Shown piece by piece: positions 1 through 8,569 of a stretch of 64,000 nt of DNA (position 1 is the first letter of the stretch; every line of letters starts with the position of its first letter). A program made the translations under genes and the position numbers. Under the pieces are notes generated by a model, which did not search any database, was not told where the DNA came from, and was given only the letters and a program-made list of their open reading frames with translations. The DNA is from Pseudorhizobium tarimense (lineage in GTDB: Bacteria; Pseudomonadota; Alphaproteobacteria; Rhizobiales; Rhizobiaceae): assembly GCF_022968135.1 (NCBI RefSeq), contig NZ_JALJRA010000019.1, positions 26,875 through 90,874 of the forward strand. The letters are read 5' to 3'.

Positions 1-1422
1 GACTGGCTCGGCGCGATCAACAAATTCATCGATTATCAGGAAGCTCTGAATAAGTCGATTGGTTCAGAGGTACGCGAGGCGGCAAGTGGCTTCCGTTCCC
101 TTGCCGTCACGGCACTGGGACTTGCTGTCGTTTTGGCCCTTGGTGTCGCCGCGCTCACGGGGCGTTCGATCGTTGCGCCACTCAGCAAACTGCAGGAATC
201 TCTGAAGTCGATGGCAGGCGGTAACCTTCAAGGCGATCCTTCCCTAGAGCGTCGCCGCGACGAGATCGGGAAGCTGGCGAGGGCTGTCGCAGCGTTGCGT
301 GATACCATTGCTGCAAAAGCACTTCAGGATGCCGATGACGAGGCACGAAGAGCGGCGCAGGAGCGCACGAGGATGGAGACGGAAGCGGTGCAGCGCCAAT
401 CGCTCGCGGATCAGACGGATGCGGCGGTCAGGCAGCTTGCGGATGCGCTTCAGGCTCTGGCGAGCGGTGACCTAACTCGTCGAATCACGACGCCTTTCAT
501 TCCATCGCTCGACCAGCTTCGCACCGACTTCAACGACGCTGTCGAGAAGCTTAATGCTGCTATGCGAAACGTCGCCGAGAACGCCAATGCCATAGCGTCA
601 GGTGCCCAGGAGATAAGGTCGGCGTCTGACGATCTTGCACGAAGGACGGAACAGCAGGCGGCGTCAGTCGAAGAAACCGCGGCGGCACTGGAGGAAATCA
701 CCACTACCGTGGCAGATTCTAGCAATCGTGCGCAGGAAGCAGGTCAACTCGTGCGCCAGACCAAGGAGAATGCCGAACACTCGGGGCGGGTCGTTCGTAA
801 TGCAGTCGACGCGATGGGTAAGATCGAGGCCTCCGCTACCGAGATTGGCAACATCATCGGGGTGATCGACGAGATCGCCTTCCAGACGAACCTTCTTGCG
901 CTGAATGCTGGTGTTGAAGCTGCACGTGCAGGCGAGGCCGGAAAGGGATTCGCTGTCGTCGCACAAGAAGTACGCGAACTGGCGCAACGCTCAGCCCAGG
1001 CCGCTAAGGAGATCAAAGCGCTAATCAACACGTCAAACGACCATGTGAAGAGTGGCGTGACCCTTGTTGGAGAGACCGGCAAGGCGCTCGAACAGATAGT
1101 TGTCCAGGTCCAGCAGGTAGATGGGAACGTGGGCGCTATTGTAGAAGCGTCCAGGGAGCAGTCGCTGGGCCTAAAGGAGATCAACACCTCCGTTAATTCG
1201 ATGGATCAGGGGACACAGCAGAACGCTGCCATGGTGGAACAGGCAACAGCGGCTGCGCACAAGCTCGCTTCCGAGGCGCAAGCATTGTTCCAGTTGCTCT
1301 CGCAGTTCAACATAGACGGCAAATCATCCACGAGCGATACGCCTACGACCCTGAGGTCAGTCGCGTATAGCAAGCAACAGATCGCTCACCCAAGCATCCA
1401 CAAGATCAGCTTGGTTGGCTAG
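1..1422 (+). CDS. Methyl-accepting chemotaxis protein, 3' part (5' end outside window)
   Basis: The frame is open from base 1, so the start lies to the left and 473 residues are visible. They begin with the end of a sensory region, then a hydrophobic membrane segment at visible residues 31-53, a HAMP linker at about 54-108, and a second HAMP-like stretch around the motif ALASGDLTRRI. A long coiled coil follows, carrying the conserved hairpin tip (EIAFQTNLLALNAGVEAARA) that contacts CheA and CheW. The family senses ligands at the inner membrane and sets kinase activity. The C-terminus ends KISLVG with no NWETF-type tether for CheR/CheB. An inverted repeat follows 18 bases after the stop. The ligand cannot be told because the sensor domain is missing. 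Confidence 0.93.
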   Translation, partial: DWLGAINKFIDYQEALNKSIGSEVREAASGFRSLAVTALGLAVVLALGVAALTGRSIVAPLSKLQESLKSMAGGNLQGDPSLERRRDEIGKLARAVAALRDTIAAKALQDADDEARRAAQERTRMETEAVQRQSLADQTDAAVRQLADALQALASGDLTRRITTPFIPSLDQLRTDFNDAVEKLNAAMRNVAENANAIASGAQEIRSASDDLARRTEQQAASVEETAAALEEITTTVADSSNRAQEAGQLVRQTKENAEHSGRVVRNAVDAMGKIEASATEIGNIIGVIDEIAFQTNLLALNAGVEAARAGEAGKGFAVVAQEVRELAQRSAQAAKEIKALINTSNDHVKSGVTLVGETGKALEQIVVQVQQVDGNVGAIVEASREQSLGLKEINTSVNSMDQGTQQNAAMVEQATAAAHKLASEAQALFQLLSQFNIDGKSSTSDTPTTLRSVAYSKQQIAHPSIHKISLVG

Positions 1423-1440
1423 GTCCAGATACCTCAACCT

Positions 1441-1476
1441 GCTACTGCGCATCGCTATTGTAAGTTGCGCAGTAGC
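1441..1476 (+). terminator. Inverted repeat after the chemotaxis receptor gene
   Basis: GCTACTGCGCA at 1441-1451 is repeated in perfect inverted form at 1466-1476, giving an 11-bp stem and a 14-base loop. It lies just downstream of the receptor stop codon. There is no U-run after it, so a terminator role is plausible but not certain. Confidence 0.45.
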
Positions 1477-1688
1477 TCTAAGATAAGGCCCCCTGATTCA
1501 CAGGTTGTGCGTTACCTCGCCATTGGGCGTATGTCTGCATTGGGCCCGACTCCGGACCAAAGAGGCAGGGCGGTTGGTTCGATTCTCATCAACTGCCATA
1601 CCGTATGTGGCCCGAGTTTGCAGCCCGTCCGATTACTGTGATGAAGCACGAAGTTCGATGATTGGGGCCTGCGACAGCCGGACAACTT

Positions 1689-2540
1689 TCATCTGGTCAG
1701 CCCGAGCGCGGTCATCCAAGCGTGTACCTGGCCGAAAGCATCAGTCTGCCACTGCTCCGGCGTGCGCTCGCCGATATGGGGCGTTCCCTCGACGAACTGG
1801 CGCACCCATACCGGTCCGATCATATCCTTTTTGCGAATTTCTCCGCGATTCCTATATAGCCTTCGAGGGCGTCATCGATGTCGAGCAGCGGACGACAGAC
1901 CTCCGCAAGCGCCGTCGTAGTTGCGGATACAATAGTATACGTCATAGGCGTCTTTGCGCTTGTGGCGGCGCATGAGTGCATGGCCCTTCATGGCAAGCAG
2001 CGCTGGTATCGAGGCGACGGCAATTTGCACTCGATTATGCCCACCGCCAGGCATCTCGCCTTCGATCGCCGTCAGCTGATGAAAGCGCACGGCGAGCTCC
2101 GCACCTGAAGCGCGCTGCACCGCGAATTCCGACAAAAGAGGTGGTATGTTCTTCTCGATCTCAGCACCGCGCGGCATCAGGAAGTCGACAATGACGTCAA
2201 CGGGCAGCCCCCCATCGGCCACGTTAATTGTGCGAACCAGCTGGAACCGCCGGTGCTCCGCGCTCTGCGCGTAACCATGGCCCATGAGGGCTTCGACCAA
2301 CCGCACATATTCGCCGTCGCCAAGCGCCTCCGCGTCCAGCGTCAGGTCAATGTCGATCGTGCCGACGTGCTGCATGTCGTCGGCTTCCAGAAGCAGCCAC
2401 GGCACCGCTCCGCCGACAACGGCGAATTTACTCTCGAAGCTCCCAAGGATCTGCCCGATCTCCATGAGCGCGGATTTGACTGCGTCGCTGACGCGGTCGG
2501 TGTAGTCGGCAGCGGACTGTGGATCAGGCGCTAATGCCAT
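1689..2540 (-). pseudogene. AbiEii/nucleotidyltransferase-like toxin gene, broken by two frameshifts
   Basis: The intact part (2540 down to 1872) encodes about 222 residues with a nucleotidyltransferase-like core: a VVGGAVPWLLL strand-helix followed by DIDLTLD, which supplies the DxD metal site. The reading frame then breaks. After YYCIRNY the expected continuation (ALAEVCRPLLD, then GYIGIAEKFAK) sits in another frame. A second break falls in an A-run at about 1829-1833, where five A's are present and six would restore the frame. A third segment (IGPVWVRQFVEG to ALGLTR) then runs to a stop at 1689-1691. The start overlaps the end of the AbiEi-like gene by 10 bases, as in AbiE operons. In the known AbiE family this partner is the toxin. 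Here it is probably inactive, unless the shifts are sequencing errors. Confidence 0.72.
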
Positions 2541-3640
2541 TTTAGCAACTTTTCTCGCAGATGTTCAGCAGCCTCGCGCCCTCGATCATCGAGATGCGAA
2601 AGGTCAAGATAGGTGAGGACCGGTGAAGATACGGGTGGCGCTCCGGGAATCTTGACACGCTCCTTCAGAATGGCCGGATCATCCGGTTCGATGACTTCGA
2701 CATTGGCGCCGCTCTTCGATGGCTTCAGCTTCAGCGCCTCGATCAGTTCCGGCATGACTACCGGGTCCGCATAAAGCGTCTTCATGCTGCCGCGCAAATA
2801 TGGAGCGAGCCACTGCGCTGCCGAAAGACCACCAAGCATCGCGTGTCCTGCAATGTGGGGCCGGTCCAACGCTTCGCGAAGCGTCTCCTCCCACTGGCGC
2901 CCATGGAGGACACTGTACCAGAACGACCGCTTACCACGGACCGGCTCGTAGGAGTCGCGCCAGGCATCTAGCAAGGCGTCCGGAGCGGTCAGGTGAAGGC
3001 CTTCATCATCGACCTTTGCCCACTCCCTATCGCGAAGTGCCGATCGGACATTGCTCACATGGCCGAGGCTGACTTCTGAGGCCCCGGCAAGATCATTGAC
3101 CTTCCAGGCTCGGGTAGGATCGCGCAAAAGCGTGCGCAGTACCTGTCCCGCCTTCGGCGAGAACACGGCACGGTAGTTGCGCGCCGCCGGCTTCGGTTTC
3201 TCAGCTGTTTCCCGCTCGATATAGACGCCGTCGAAGGCTATCCGGCAGTTGCCGGCAAGATCGAGCCAGCTCATTCCCGCCTCGGCGCAGATCTCGCGGG
3301 ACTCGGGAGATAGCCACGAGGCCGCGACGACGGGCACAACGACATCGGCATCCTCTTGGAGCCGATATCTCGCTATATAGGCATAGAGCTGATCAATCGC
3401 GCTTCGGACCTGACGCGGGTATGCTGGCTCTTTCACCTCGCAGACCAGCGTAACTGTACGGTCTGCCATTTTGACATGCGCGAGAACATCAGGGCGCGCC
3501 AGCGGCATATAGCGGCTGTTGCTCATGTCCCAGTCGTTGTTGATTGACTCGACTTCAAGTGACGGAATCCGTTCTAGCTGCTGGCGCAGGGCGCCAGCTA
3601 TCTCGTATTCAATCTCTTTCACTCGTCTGTAGGATTTCAT
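2531..3640 (-). CDS. AbiEi-like antitoxin/regulator with a possible PD-(D/E)xK-type N-terminal domain
   Basis: The 369-residue protein is read from the ATG at 3640. An upstream GTG-type start at 3700 would put the operator repeats inside the gene. Residues of about 45-85 contain RPDVLAHV followed by LVCEVKE, a spacing that resembles the catalytic motif of PD-(D/E)xK nucleases. A winged helix-turn-helix follows in the middle (KVNDLAGASEVSLGHVSNV), then a C-terminal region rich in Leu and Ala. The gene sits directly before, and overlaps, the AbiEii-like gene, which suggests an antitoxin and autorepressor. The pairing and the wHTH are what the AbiEi family predicts. The nuclease-like part is my inference. 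Copies of AGTGAAAT lie in its promoter. Confidence 0.7.
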   Translation of the reverse strand: MKSYRRVKEIEYEIAGALRQQLERIPSLEVESINNDWDMSNSRYMPLARPDVLAHVKMADRTVTLVCEVKEPAYPRQVRSAIDQLYAYIARYRLQEDADVVVPVVAASWLSPESREICAEAGMSWLDLAGNCRIAFDGVYIERETAEKPKPAARNYRAVFSPKAGQVLRTLLRDPTRAWKVNDLAGASEVSLGHVSNVRSALRDREWAKVDDEGLHLTAPDALLDAWRDSYEPVRGKRSFWYSVLHGRQWEETLREALDRPHIAGHAMLGGLSAAQWLAPYLRGSMKTLYADPVVMPELIEALKLKPSKSGANVEVIEPDDPAILKERVKIPGAPPVSSPVLTYLDLSHLDDRGREAAEHLREKLLKWH

Positions 3641-3645
3641 TGGCG

Positions 3646-3718
3646 AGTGAAATATGCTATTTCGGTGAAATTGACAACTGATTTCAGGATACCACACCAT
3701 TTCACTGGATAGTGAAAT
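3646..3718. promoter_or_regulatory. Operator-like AGTGAAAT repeats upstream of the AbiEi-like gene
   Basis: ATTTCACT at 3699-3706 and AGTGAAAT at 3711-3718 form a perfect 8-bp inverted repeat with a 4-base spacer. Further copies lie at 3646-3653 (AGTGAAAT) and 3664-3671 (GGTGAAAT), with TTTCACT just inside the gene at 3618-3624. AbiEi proteins are known to repress their own promoter through inverted repeats, so this is the likely autoregulatory site. Confidence 0.6.
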
Positions 3719-4052
3719 TAGGAGTTTCAGTGAATTGCCGCGGCTGCTCGCCCCATGCTACGTAATAGCCAATGTGTCAAAGGCTTAGCTAAGTAGCGGA
3801 CATACCAGCGGTTCGCATCCTTTCAAGGCGTTGCAGATAATAATACCACGCCTTTCGGGAGCGGCATTATCCAGCGCGGCCACTTGCGATCCGGCCACGG
3901 CACGCTTACGAGCTACAAAAACCGCACAGCCTTCGCCGCAGTGCCGTCAGGTGTCCCAATGGAGTTTGCTGCTAATTGATGCCATGGTGTGAGTTCCTTT
4001 CCGATCACTTGCGTACCAGGCGCCTTCCTATGGGAGTAGCCGCCTCCCGCCC
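3719..4052. other. Gene-free stretch of about 330 bases
   Basis: This lies between the AbiE-like operon and the M24 gene. Stops occur in all frames at short spacing, and I recognise no gene, RNA or insertion-sequence end. It may hold the junction between the toxin-antitoxin block and the catabolic block. Confidence 0.6.
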
Positions 4053-5189
4053 TCACTTGACGAAGAGCTGGCGCGGGAAATTGGTCAGCTTTTCGTAGCC
4101 GGTTCCGGTGATGGTTATCGTCTCCGACATGCCGAAGCCGCGGGCGAGCACATAGGTATGGAAGGTCTGCCCGGGCTCGAAGGTCCAGCTGCTGCCGGCG
4201 GCGGCTTCTAGCGGCTCACCGCCGTTCGGTTGCAGCAGCAGGCCGACCGAATAGAAGGTCTTGTTGGTATAGGTTTCGCGTAGACCGGCGGAAAGAACGC
4301 CGTTGCGGTAGATGGCGTCGGGTACGCTGGCCGAGACACCGGGTTTCACCTCGCGCATCGCCATATCTTGGATGGCGATTAACTGCTCCACGACCTTGTA
4401 GTCGTCGTCCTGTACGGGTCCGACCCTGATAGGGCGCATGAAGCGGGCGTGGTAATGCTTGACGTTCGGGGTCGTCTCGATCTGGATAATGTCGCCTGCC
4501 TCCAGCACGCGATCGGAATAACCACCATGCAGATGGAAGGCGCGCTCACCGGAGGACATGACGCCGGGACCCGGCAGGTCGGAGCCGGCACGGATCATCG
4601 CGGCACACACTTCGGCTGCCATTTCGCGCTCGGTGACGCCGACGCCGGCCGAGTCGATCGCGGCCTGCATGCCAGCTTCCGCAGCTCTTGCGGCGCGACG
4701 CTGATAGGCGATTTCGGCGGGTGACTTGATGAGGCGCATCTGCGGCGTCATCAGGCTCTCGTCCTGCCAGACGATGCCGGGGAGAGCGGATTTCAGGTAT
4801 TCGTAGCGACCGGCCGACAGTGGCCAGGCGGAGAGCTCGATGCCGAGTCTGGCCGTCTTGCCGATGCGACTTTCGATGGCTCCGGCTGCCACCGCCATGC
4901 GGTCGTCGCTATCCGTCCACATCACCCGGTCGGAAAAGACGCAGGTGCTGTCGAGATAATATTCCTCGACGTCGCGGCAGAACATGGTCGGTTCGCCCTC
5001 GGCCGGGATGATGGCGAATTGCAGCGTGCCGTAGGCGCGGGTGAAATAGCCGGTCAGCCAGGTGACGGTTTCCGGCAGGAAGGCGACGAGGCCGTCGAGC
5101 TGCTTCCTCTTCAGTTCGGCCTGCACGCGGGACAGGCGGGAGAGAAATTCTTCGCGTTCGAACCAGTAGGCAGGCGTTACCATCGTCAT
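4053..5189 (-). CDS. M24-family creatinase/ectoine-hydrolase-like protein (1 of 3)
   Basis: The 378 residues show the two-part layout of the family: an N-terminal creatinase-like domain (LDGLVAFLPETVTWLTGY, about 30-50) and a C-terminal pita-bread domain from about residue 150. The C-terminal end (TFHTYVLARGFGMSET, then LTNFPRQLFVK) resembles ectoine hydrolase DoeA as I remember it. The usual five metal ligands of M24 peptidases are mostly absent. The strand after GDIIQI carries ETTP and HARFMRP where Asp residues are expected, and the GHxxG His is replaced (FYSVG). Creatinase itself works without metal, so a hydrolase opening an amide or amidine bond is more likely than a peptidase. The gene is 36 bases downstream of the amidotransferase-like gene and probably in its operon. 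Substrate unknown. Confidence 0.85.
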   Translation of the reverse strand: MTMVTPAYWFEREEFLSRLSRVQAELKRKQLDGLVAFLPETVTWLTGYFTRAYGTLQFAIIPAEGEPTMFCRDVEEYYLDSTCVFSDRVMWTDSDDRMAVAAGAIESRIGKTARLGIELSAWPLSAGRYEYLKSALPGIVWQDESLMTPQMRLIKSPAEIAYQRRAARAAEAGMQAAIDSAGVGVTEREMAAEVCAAMIRAGSDLPGPGVMSSGERAFHLHGGYSDRVLEAGDIIQIETTPNVKHYHARFMRPIRVGPVQDDDYKVVEQLIAIQDMAMREVKPGVSASVPDAIYRNGVLSAGLRETYTNKTFYSVGLLLQPNGGEPLEAAAGSSWTFEPGQTFHTYVLARGFGMSETITITGTGYEKLTNFPRQLFVK

Positions 5190-5225
5190 TCCTCGATCGG
5201 GTATTCTTGAAGCGGGTCCTTGGGA

Positions 5226-5927
5226 TCAGGCGTTCTGGACGAGTTCGGCAAAGCGGGTCAGCATGGTCTTTGCTTCGGAAGCTTCATGGGCCCGCGCCTT
5301 CAGGTCGTCGATATCGGCGCCGTCCTTTTCCATCCGCTCGCGGTTCTCCTCGAACCAGACGACAGCCTGGGCTTTGGTGACTTCCGGGTGGCCCTGAATG
5401 CCCCAGATATCCTTGTCCTTGTAGCGCCAGACCTGGTTCGGGCAGTCGTCGGAATAGGCGAGGACCGTCATGTCCGGATGGTCGGCCTTCACCTCGTCAT
5501 TGTGCCAGACGAACATGTAGGCGTTGTCGACGATGTCGCGGCAGAGCTTGTCGGTCTTGGCCGCTTCCGTGAGCGGCAGGTCCTTGTAACCGATCTCGCA
5601 ATACGAGCGGCGGAACACCTGGTCGCGACCGCACAGAGCCGAGCCGAGGATCTGGCTGCCGAAGCAGATGCCGAGCATCGGAATTTCCATCTCAGCCGCT
5701 TCGCGGATCAGATCGTGCTCGCGCAGGATGAAGGGCACGTCCTCGTAAGCGCCGTGCGGGCTGCCGGAGAAAAAGATGCCGTCATAACCGTTGAGCGAGG
5801 AGGGGAACTGGCCGTCATAGGCCCAGTAGCGATCGACCTGCAAGCCCCAGTTCTCGAACCGATCATCCAGTTTGGCAACCGACTGAAACTTGCGCCCGTT
5901 GCCGAGATAAAGAAGGCGTCCCGCCAT
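5226..5927 (-). CDS. Class I glutamine amidotransferase-like protein
   Basis: The 233-residue protein has the class I amidotransferase triad: Cys88 in the nucleophile elbow GICFGSQ, and His180 and Glu182 in GIQGHPEV. Such domains release ammonia from glutamine. Stand-alone members also hydrolyse gamma-glutamyl compounds such as gamma-glutamyl-GABA or GMP-related substrates. The ATG at 5927 is preferred over an upstream in-frame start at 6038 because a GGGGA ribosome site lies six bases before it and the family match begins there. It is the first gene of a minus-strand operon with the M24 gene. It faces pxpA across a promoter region with a TGGTATACCA palindrome. In this setting it may act on a gamma-glutamyl or amide intermediate, which is inference. 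Confidence 0.85.
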   Translation of the reverse strand: MAGRLLYLGNGRKFQSVAKLDDRFENWGLQVDRYWAYDGQFPSSLNGYDGIFFSGSPHGAYEDVPFILREHDLIREAAEMEIPMLGICFGSQILGSALCGRDQVFRRSYCEIGYKDLPLTEAAKTDKLCRDIVDNAYMFVWHNDEVKADHPDMTVLAYSDDCPNQVWRYKDKDIWGIQGHPEVTKAQAVVWFEENRERMEKDGADIDDLKARAHEASEAKTMLTRFAELVQNA

Positions 5928-5959
5928 GTCATTCCCCGTTTTCGAAATCTGCGCACCAT

Positions 5960-5969
5960 TGGTATACCA
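5960..5969. promoter_or_regulatory. Palindrome TGGTATACCA, probable GntR operator (site 1)
   Basis: A perfect 10-bp palindrome lies in the divergent promoter between the amidotransferase-like gene (starts 5927, minus) and pxpA (starts 6057, plus). The identical palindrome recurs at 11602-11611 in the promoter next to the GntR gene. FCD-type GntR regulators typically bind short palindromes centred on GTATAC or similar, so this is likely the operator of the locally encoded GntR protein. Confidence 0.68.
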
Positions 5970-6056
5970 GCGGTCTTTAAGCTGCAATCGGGAATTCGTG
6001 GCATTCTGCGGCGGGTCTGCTATGCATCTGTCCGACATGCCGACAAGGGATCAAAC

Positions 6057-6821
6057 ATGCGCGTCGACCTCAATTCGGATCTCGGTGAAGGTTATGGCCC
6101 GTGGACGATGGGCGATGATGCCGCGATGCTCGATATCGTCAGCACGGCCAATATCGCCTGCGGCTTCCATGCCGGCGATCCCGACATCATGCGTGCCACC
6201 GTCCGGCTGGCGAAGGAGCGCGGCGTCGCCTTCGGCGCCCACCCCGGCTACAACGATCTGATCGGTTTCGGCCGCCGGCGCGTGCCGGGTTTGAGCCTTG
6301 CAGAGATCGAATCGCTGGTCGCCTATCAGGTGGGGGCGATGGCGGCGATCGCGGCACTGGAAGGCCATCCGATGACCCATGTAAAGACGCATGGCGCGCT
6401 CGGCAATGTCTCGGCGGATGACGATGCGACGGCGCTGGCCGTCGGCCGCGCAATCAAGGCCGTCGATCCGAAACTCGCCTTCATGGTGATGCCGGGTACG
6501 GCCACCGCGCGGGCTGCAGAGAAACTTGGCCTGACGCCGATCAACGAAATCTACGCCGACCGCACCTATGCCGACAGTTTCAACCTGTCGCCGCGCTCCG
6601 AACCCGGTTCGGTAATCCATGATCCGGACCTGCTCGTCGAACGCGTCATCTCCATGGTGTGGGAAGGATGCCTGACATCGACATCCGGCAAGCGGTTGGA
6701 AGTGCCGATCGGGTCGATCTGCGTACATGGCGATACGCCCGGCGCCGTCGCAATGGCGCGGCAGCTTCGTGCGGCCCTGGAAAAGGCCGGCTGGACGATC
6801 GGCTCGTCGGTGCATCCATAA
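6057..6821 (+). CDS. pxpA: 5-oxoprolinase subunit A (LamB/YcsF family)
   Basis: The 254 residues match the usual length of about 250. Family motifs are plain: NSDLGEGYG at the N-terminus, IACGFHAGDP at about 37-46, and GAHPGYND at about 62-69. PxpA works with PxpB and PxpC to open 5-oxoproline (pyroglutamate) to glutamate at the cost of ATP, in the cytoplasm. The ATG at 6057 is chosen because the family begins MRVDLNSDLGEG. The reading frame is open further left (to 5220), but that part is antisense to the amidotransferase gene. Unusually, pxpA lies on the opposite strand to pxpBC and converges on pxpC, separated by 37 bases. It probably responds to the same GntR operator. Confidence 0.93.
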   Translation: MRVDLNSDLGEGYGPWTMGDDAAMLDIVSTANIACGFHAGDPDIMRATVRLAKERGVAFGAHPGYNDLIGFGRRRVPGLSLAEIESLVAYQVGAMAAIAALEGHPMTHVKTHGALGNVSADDDATALAVGRAIKAVDPKLAFMVMPGTATARAAEKLGLTPINEIYADRTYADSFNLSPRSEPGSVIHDPDLLVERVISMVWEGCLTSTSGKRLEVPIGSICVHGDTPGAVAMARQLRAALEKAGWTIGSSVHP

Positions 6822-6858
6822 GCGGGGAAGGCGCGATTGAGGTCGGACATTGTAGCGG

Positions 6859-7800
6859 TCAGCGCGTCTTGCGTAGGTCGCCAATCACGGCGGCAAGTCG
6901 CTGCTGGCTTCCAAGGAAAAGCTCCTCCGCCATGTCCGCTGAGATGGACCGGAACATAAAGCGGCTGCCGGCCGGCATCTGGGCAAGGCGCGTCAGGTCG
7001 GACGAGGTTACCGTCGCGATCTTCGGATACCCGCCCGTCGTCTGGCCGTCGGCCGTGAGCACAATCAGCTTACCCGATCCTGGCACCTGGATTGAGCCGA
7101 GGACGGTTGCATCGGAGACGATGTCGTGACCCTTGAAGGCTTCCGTCTTGGGGCCGTCGAGCACCATAGCCATTCGGTCGCGCGACTGGGTGACGGTAAA
7201 CGGCTTAGTCAGGAAGGCACGCCAGGCGTTCTCGTCGAAGTAATCGTCCTGTGGTCCGGGCACGATCTGGATCGGGCCGGATCGGCGCAGATACGGTGTG
7301 CCGAGCATGCGGGGCGAAAGGTCGGTCGGGGCGCCGATCGGCAGGGTATCGCCGGCCGCAAGCGCCCCGCCGTCCAGACCGCCGACGCCGGTTCTGAGAT
7401 GGGTGGACCTGCTGCCGAGCACCGGCGCGATGGTTATGCCGCCGGAAATCGCGATGTAGCCCCATACCGAGCCCTGCATTTCGCCGACCGACAGAGTCTC
7501 TCCGACTCCGAGGACATGGCTTTCCCAAGTGGTTACCGGCTTGCCGTCGATCTCGACCGTACAAGCGCCGCCGGTAATGGCGACGAGAACATCCCGGTCT
7601 GCGGAAAAGCTGCCGCCCATCAGGGCAAATTCGATCGCGGCGGCTTCAGGATCGTTGCCGACCAATGCATTGCCGATGGCATGTGCGCCGCGGTCGACGG
7701 CGCCGGAGGTCGAGACGCCGCGGGAGCGATAGGCGTAGCGGCCGCCGTCCTGCACGGTCATCAGCGGGCCATGCTTGAGAATGGTAAGGAGAGCGGTCAT
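6859..7800 (-). CDS. pxpC: 5-oxoprolinase subunit C (biotin-dependent carboxyltransferase-like family)
   Basis: This 313-residue protein belongs to the family once called urea amidolyase-related or KipA. The N-terminal TVQDGGRYAYRSRGV and SGAVDRGAHAIGNALVGN motifs are characteristic. Together with PxpB it forms the part of 5-oxoprolinase that handles the phosphorylated intermediate. The start overlaps the end of pxpB by four bases (ATGA), which shows translational coupling. It is the last gene of the minus-strand operon GntR - carbamoylase - dehydrogenase - pxpB - pxpC. Confidence 0.92.
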   Translation of the reverse strand: MTALLTILKHGPLMTVQDGGRYAYRSRGVSTSGAVDRGAHAIGNALVGNDPEAAAIEFALMGGSFSADRDVLVAITGGACTVEIDGKPVTTWESHVLGVGETLSVGEMQGSVWGYIAISGGITIAPVLGSRSTHLRTGVGGLDGGALAAGDTLPIGAPTDLSPRMLGTPYLRRSGPIQIVPGPQDDYFDENAWRAFLTKPFTVTQSRDRMAMVLDGPKTEAFKGHDIVSDATVLGSIQVPGSGKLIVLTADGQTTGGYPKIATVTSSDLTRLAQMPAGSRFMFRSISADMAEELFLGSQQRLAAVIGDLRKTR

Positions 7801-8549
7801 TCGGCGATCTCCTTTACTGCGGCAGTTCCGGCCGTAACCTTTGCGTCCAGTTCCTTTGCCTCATCGGCATCGATGCCGCGGAAACGGATTCTGTCGCCGG
7901 CCTTCACGAGGAAGGGTTCCGGCCGGGCGGCGTCGAACAGCCTGAACGGCGTGCGGCCGAGAAAGCGCCAGCCGCTCGGGCCGGGAACGGAATTGATGCT
8001 CGACTGCCGCCCGCCGATCCCGATCGCGCCGGCCTCGATCCGCTGACGCGGCACGGCAAGCCGCGGCGTATGCAGGATCTCCGGCAGGCCGCCGAGATAG
8101 GCGAAGCCGGGCGCGAAGCCGATCATGTAGACGCGGTATTCGGCAGAAGCATGCATGGCGATAACTTCGGCCACGCTCATATTCTTCATCTTCGCCAGTT
8201 CATCGAGATCGGCCTGATGCTCGCCGCCGTAGAAGACCGGAAATTCCAGCAGCCGGCCTTTATGCCCAACGGCTCCGCCACGCGTCGCGAGCTGCATCAG
8301 TTCGTCGCCGAGGGCTGCGCCACGGATCTTGCGCGGATCGTAGATCACCGTCAGCGAGCGATAGGTCGGGATGGTTTCGAGAACGCCGTCGACCGGCTCC
8401 GCGGCAAGCGAGGCATCGAGCGACAGGACTTCGAGGTTCGCCGTCTCGGTTATCGCATCGGAAAACTCAATGCCGATGGCGCGGTCGCCGCAGCGCAGGA
8501 TACGGGGATAGGAAATCTCTTTGCCGGGCTGAGGCATGTGGGGCATCAC
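7797..8549 (-). CDS. pxpB: 5-oxoprolinase subunit B (KipI-like)
   Basis: The 250 residues match the PxpB/KipI family. Landmarks are the early strand RILRCGDRAIGIEFSD, the motif TYRSLTVIYDP at about residue 65, and the C-terminal cyclophilin-like portion with GFAPGFAYLGGL and the arginine-rich segment LAVPRQRIEAGAIGIGG. It forms the PxpBC complex with the next gene, which it overlaps by four bases. Two Met codons lie close together at the start. The first ATG, at 8549, lies 20 bases after the stop of the dehydrogenase gene and is used here. The second lies nine bases further in. Confidence 0.92.
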   Translation of the reverse strand: MMPHMPQPGKEISYPRILRCGDRAIGIEFSDAITETANLEVLSLDASLAAEPVDGVLETIPTYRSLTVIYDPRKIRGAALGDELMQLATRGGAVGHKGRLLEFPVFYGGEHQADLDELAKMKNMSVAEVIAMHASAEYRVYMIGFAPGFAYLGGLPEILHTPRLAVPRQRIEAGAIGIGGRQSSINSVPGPSGWRFLGRTPFRLFDAARPEPFLVKAGDRIRFRGIDADEAKELDAKVTAGTAAVKEIAE

Positions 8550-8569
8550 TTCAATTTACCAAGTCGCGA

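Noticed and set aside
1505..1975. Plus-strand frame of 156 codons
   Set aside because: It is antisense to the 3' pieces of the broken AbiEii-like gene and has no family features.
5220..6056. Upstream extension of the pxpA frame
   Set aside because: It is antisense to the amidotransferase gene, and PxpA proteins begin at the ATG at 6057.
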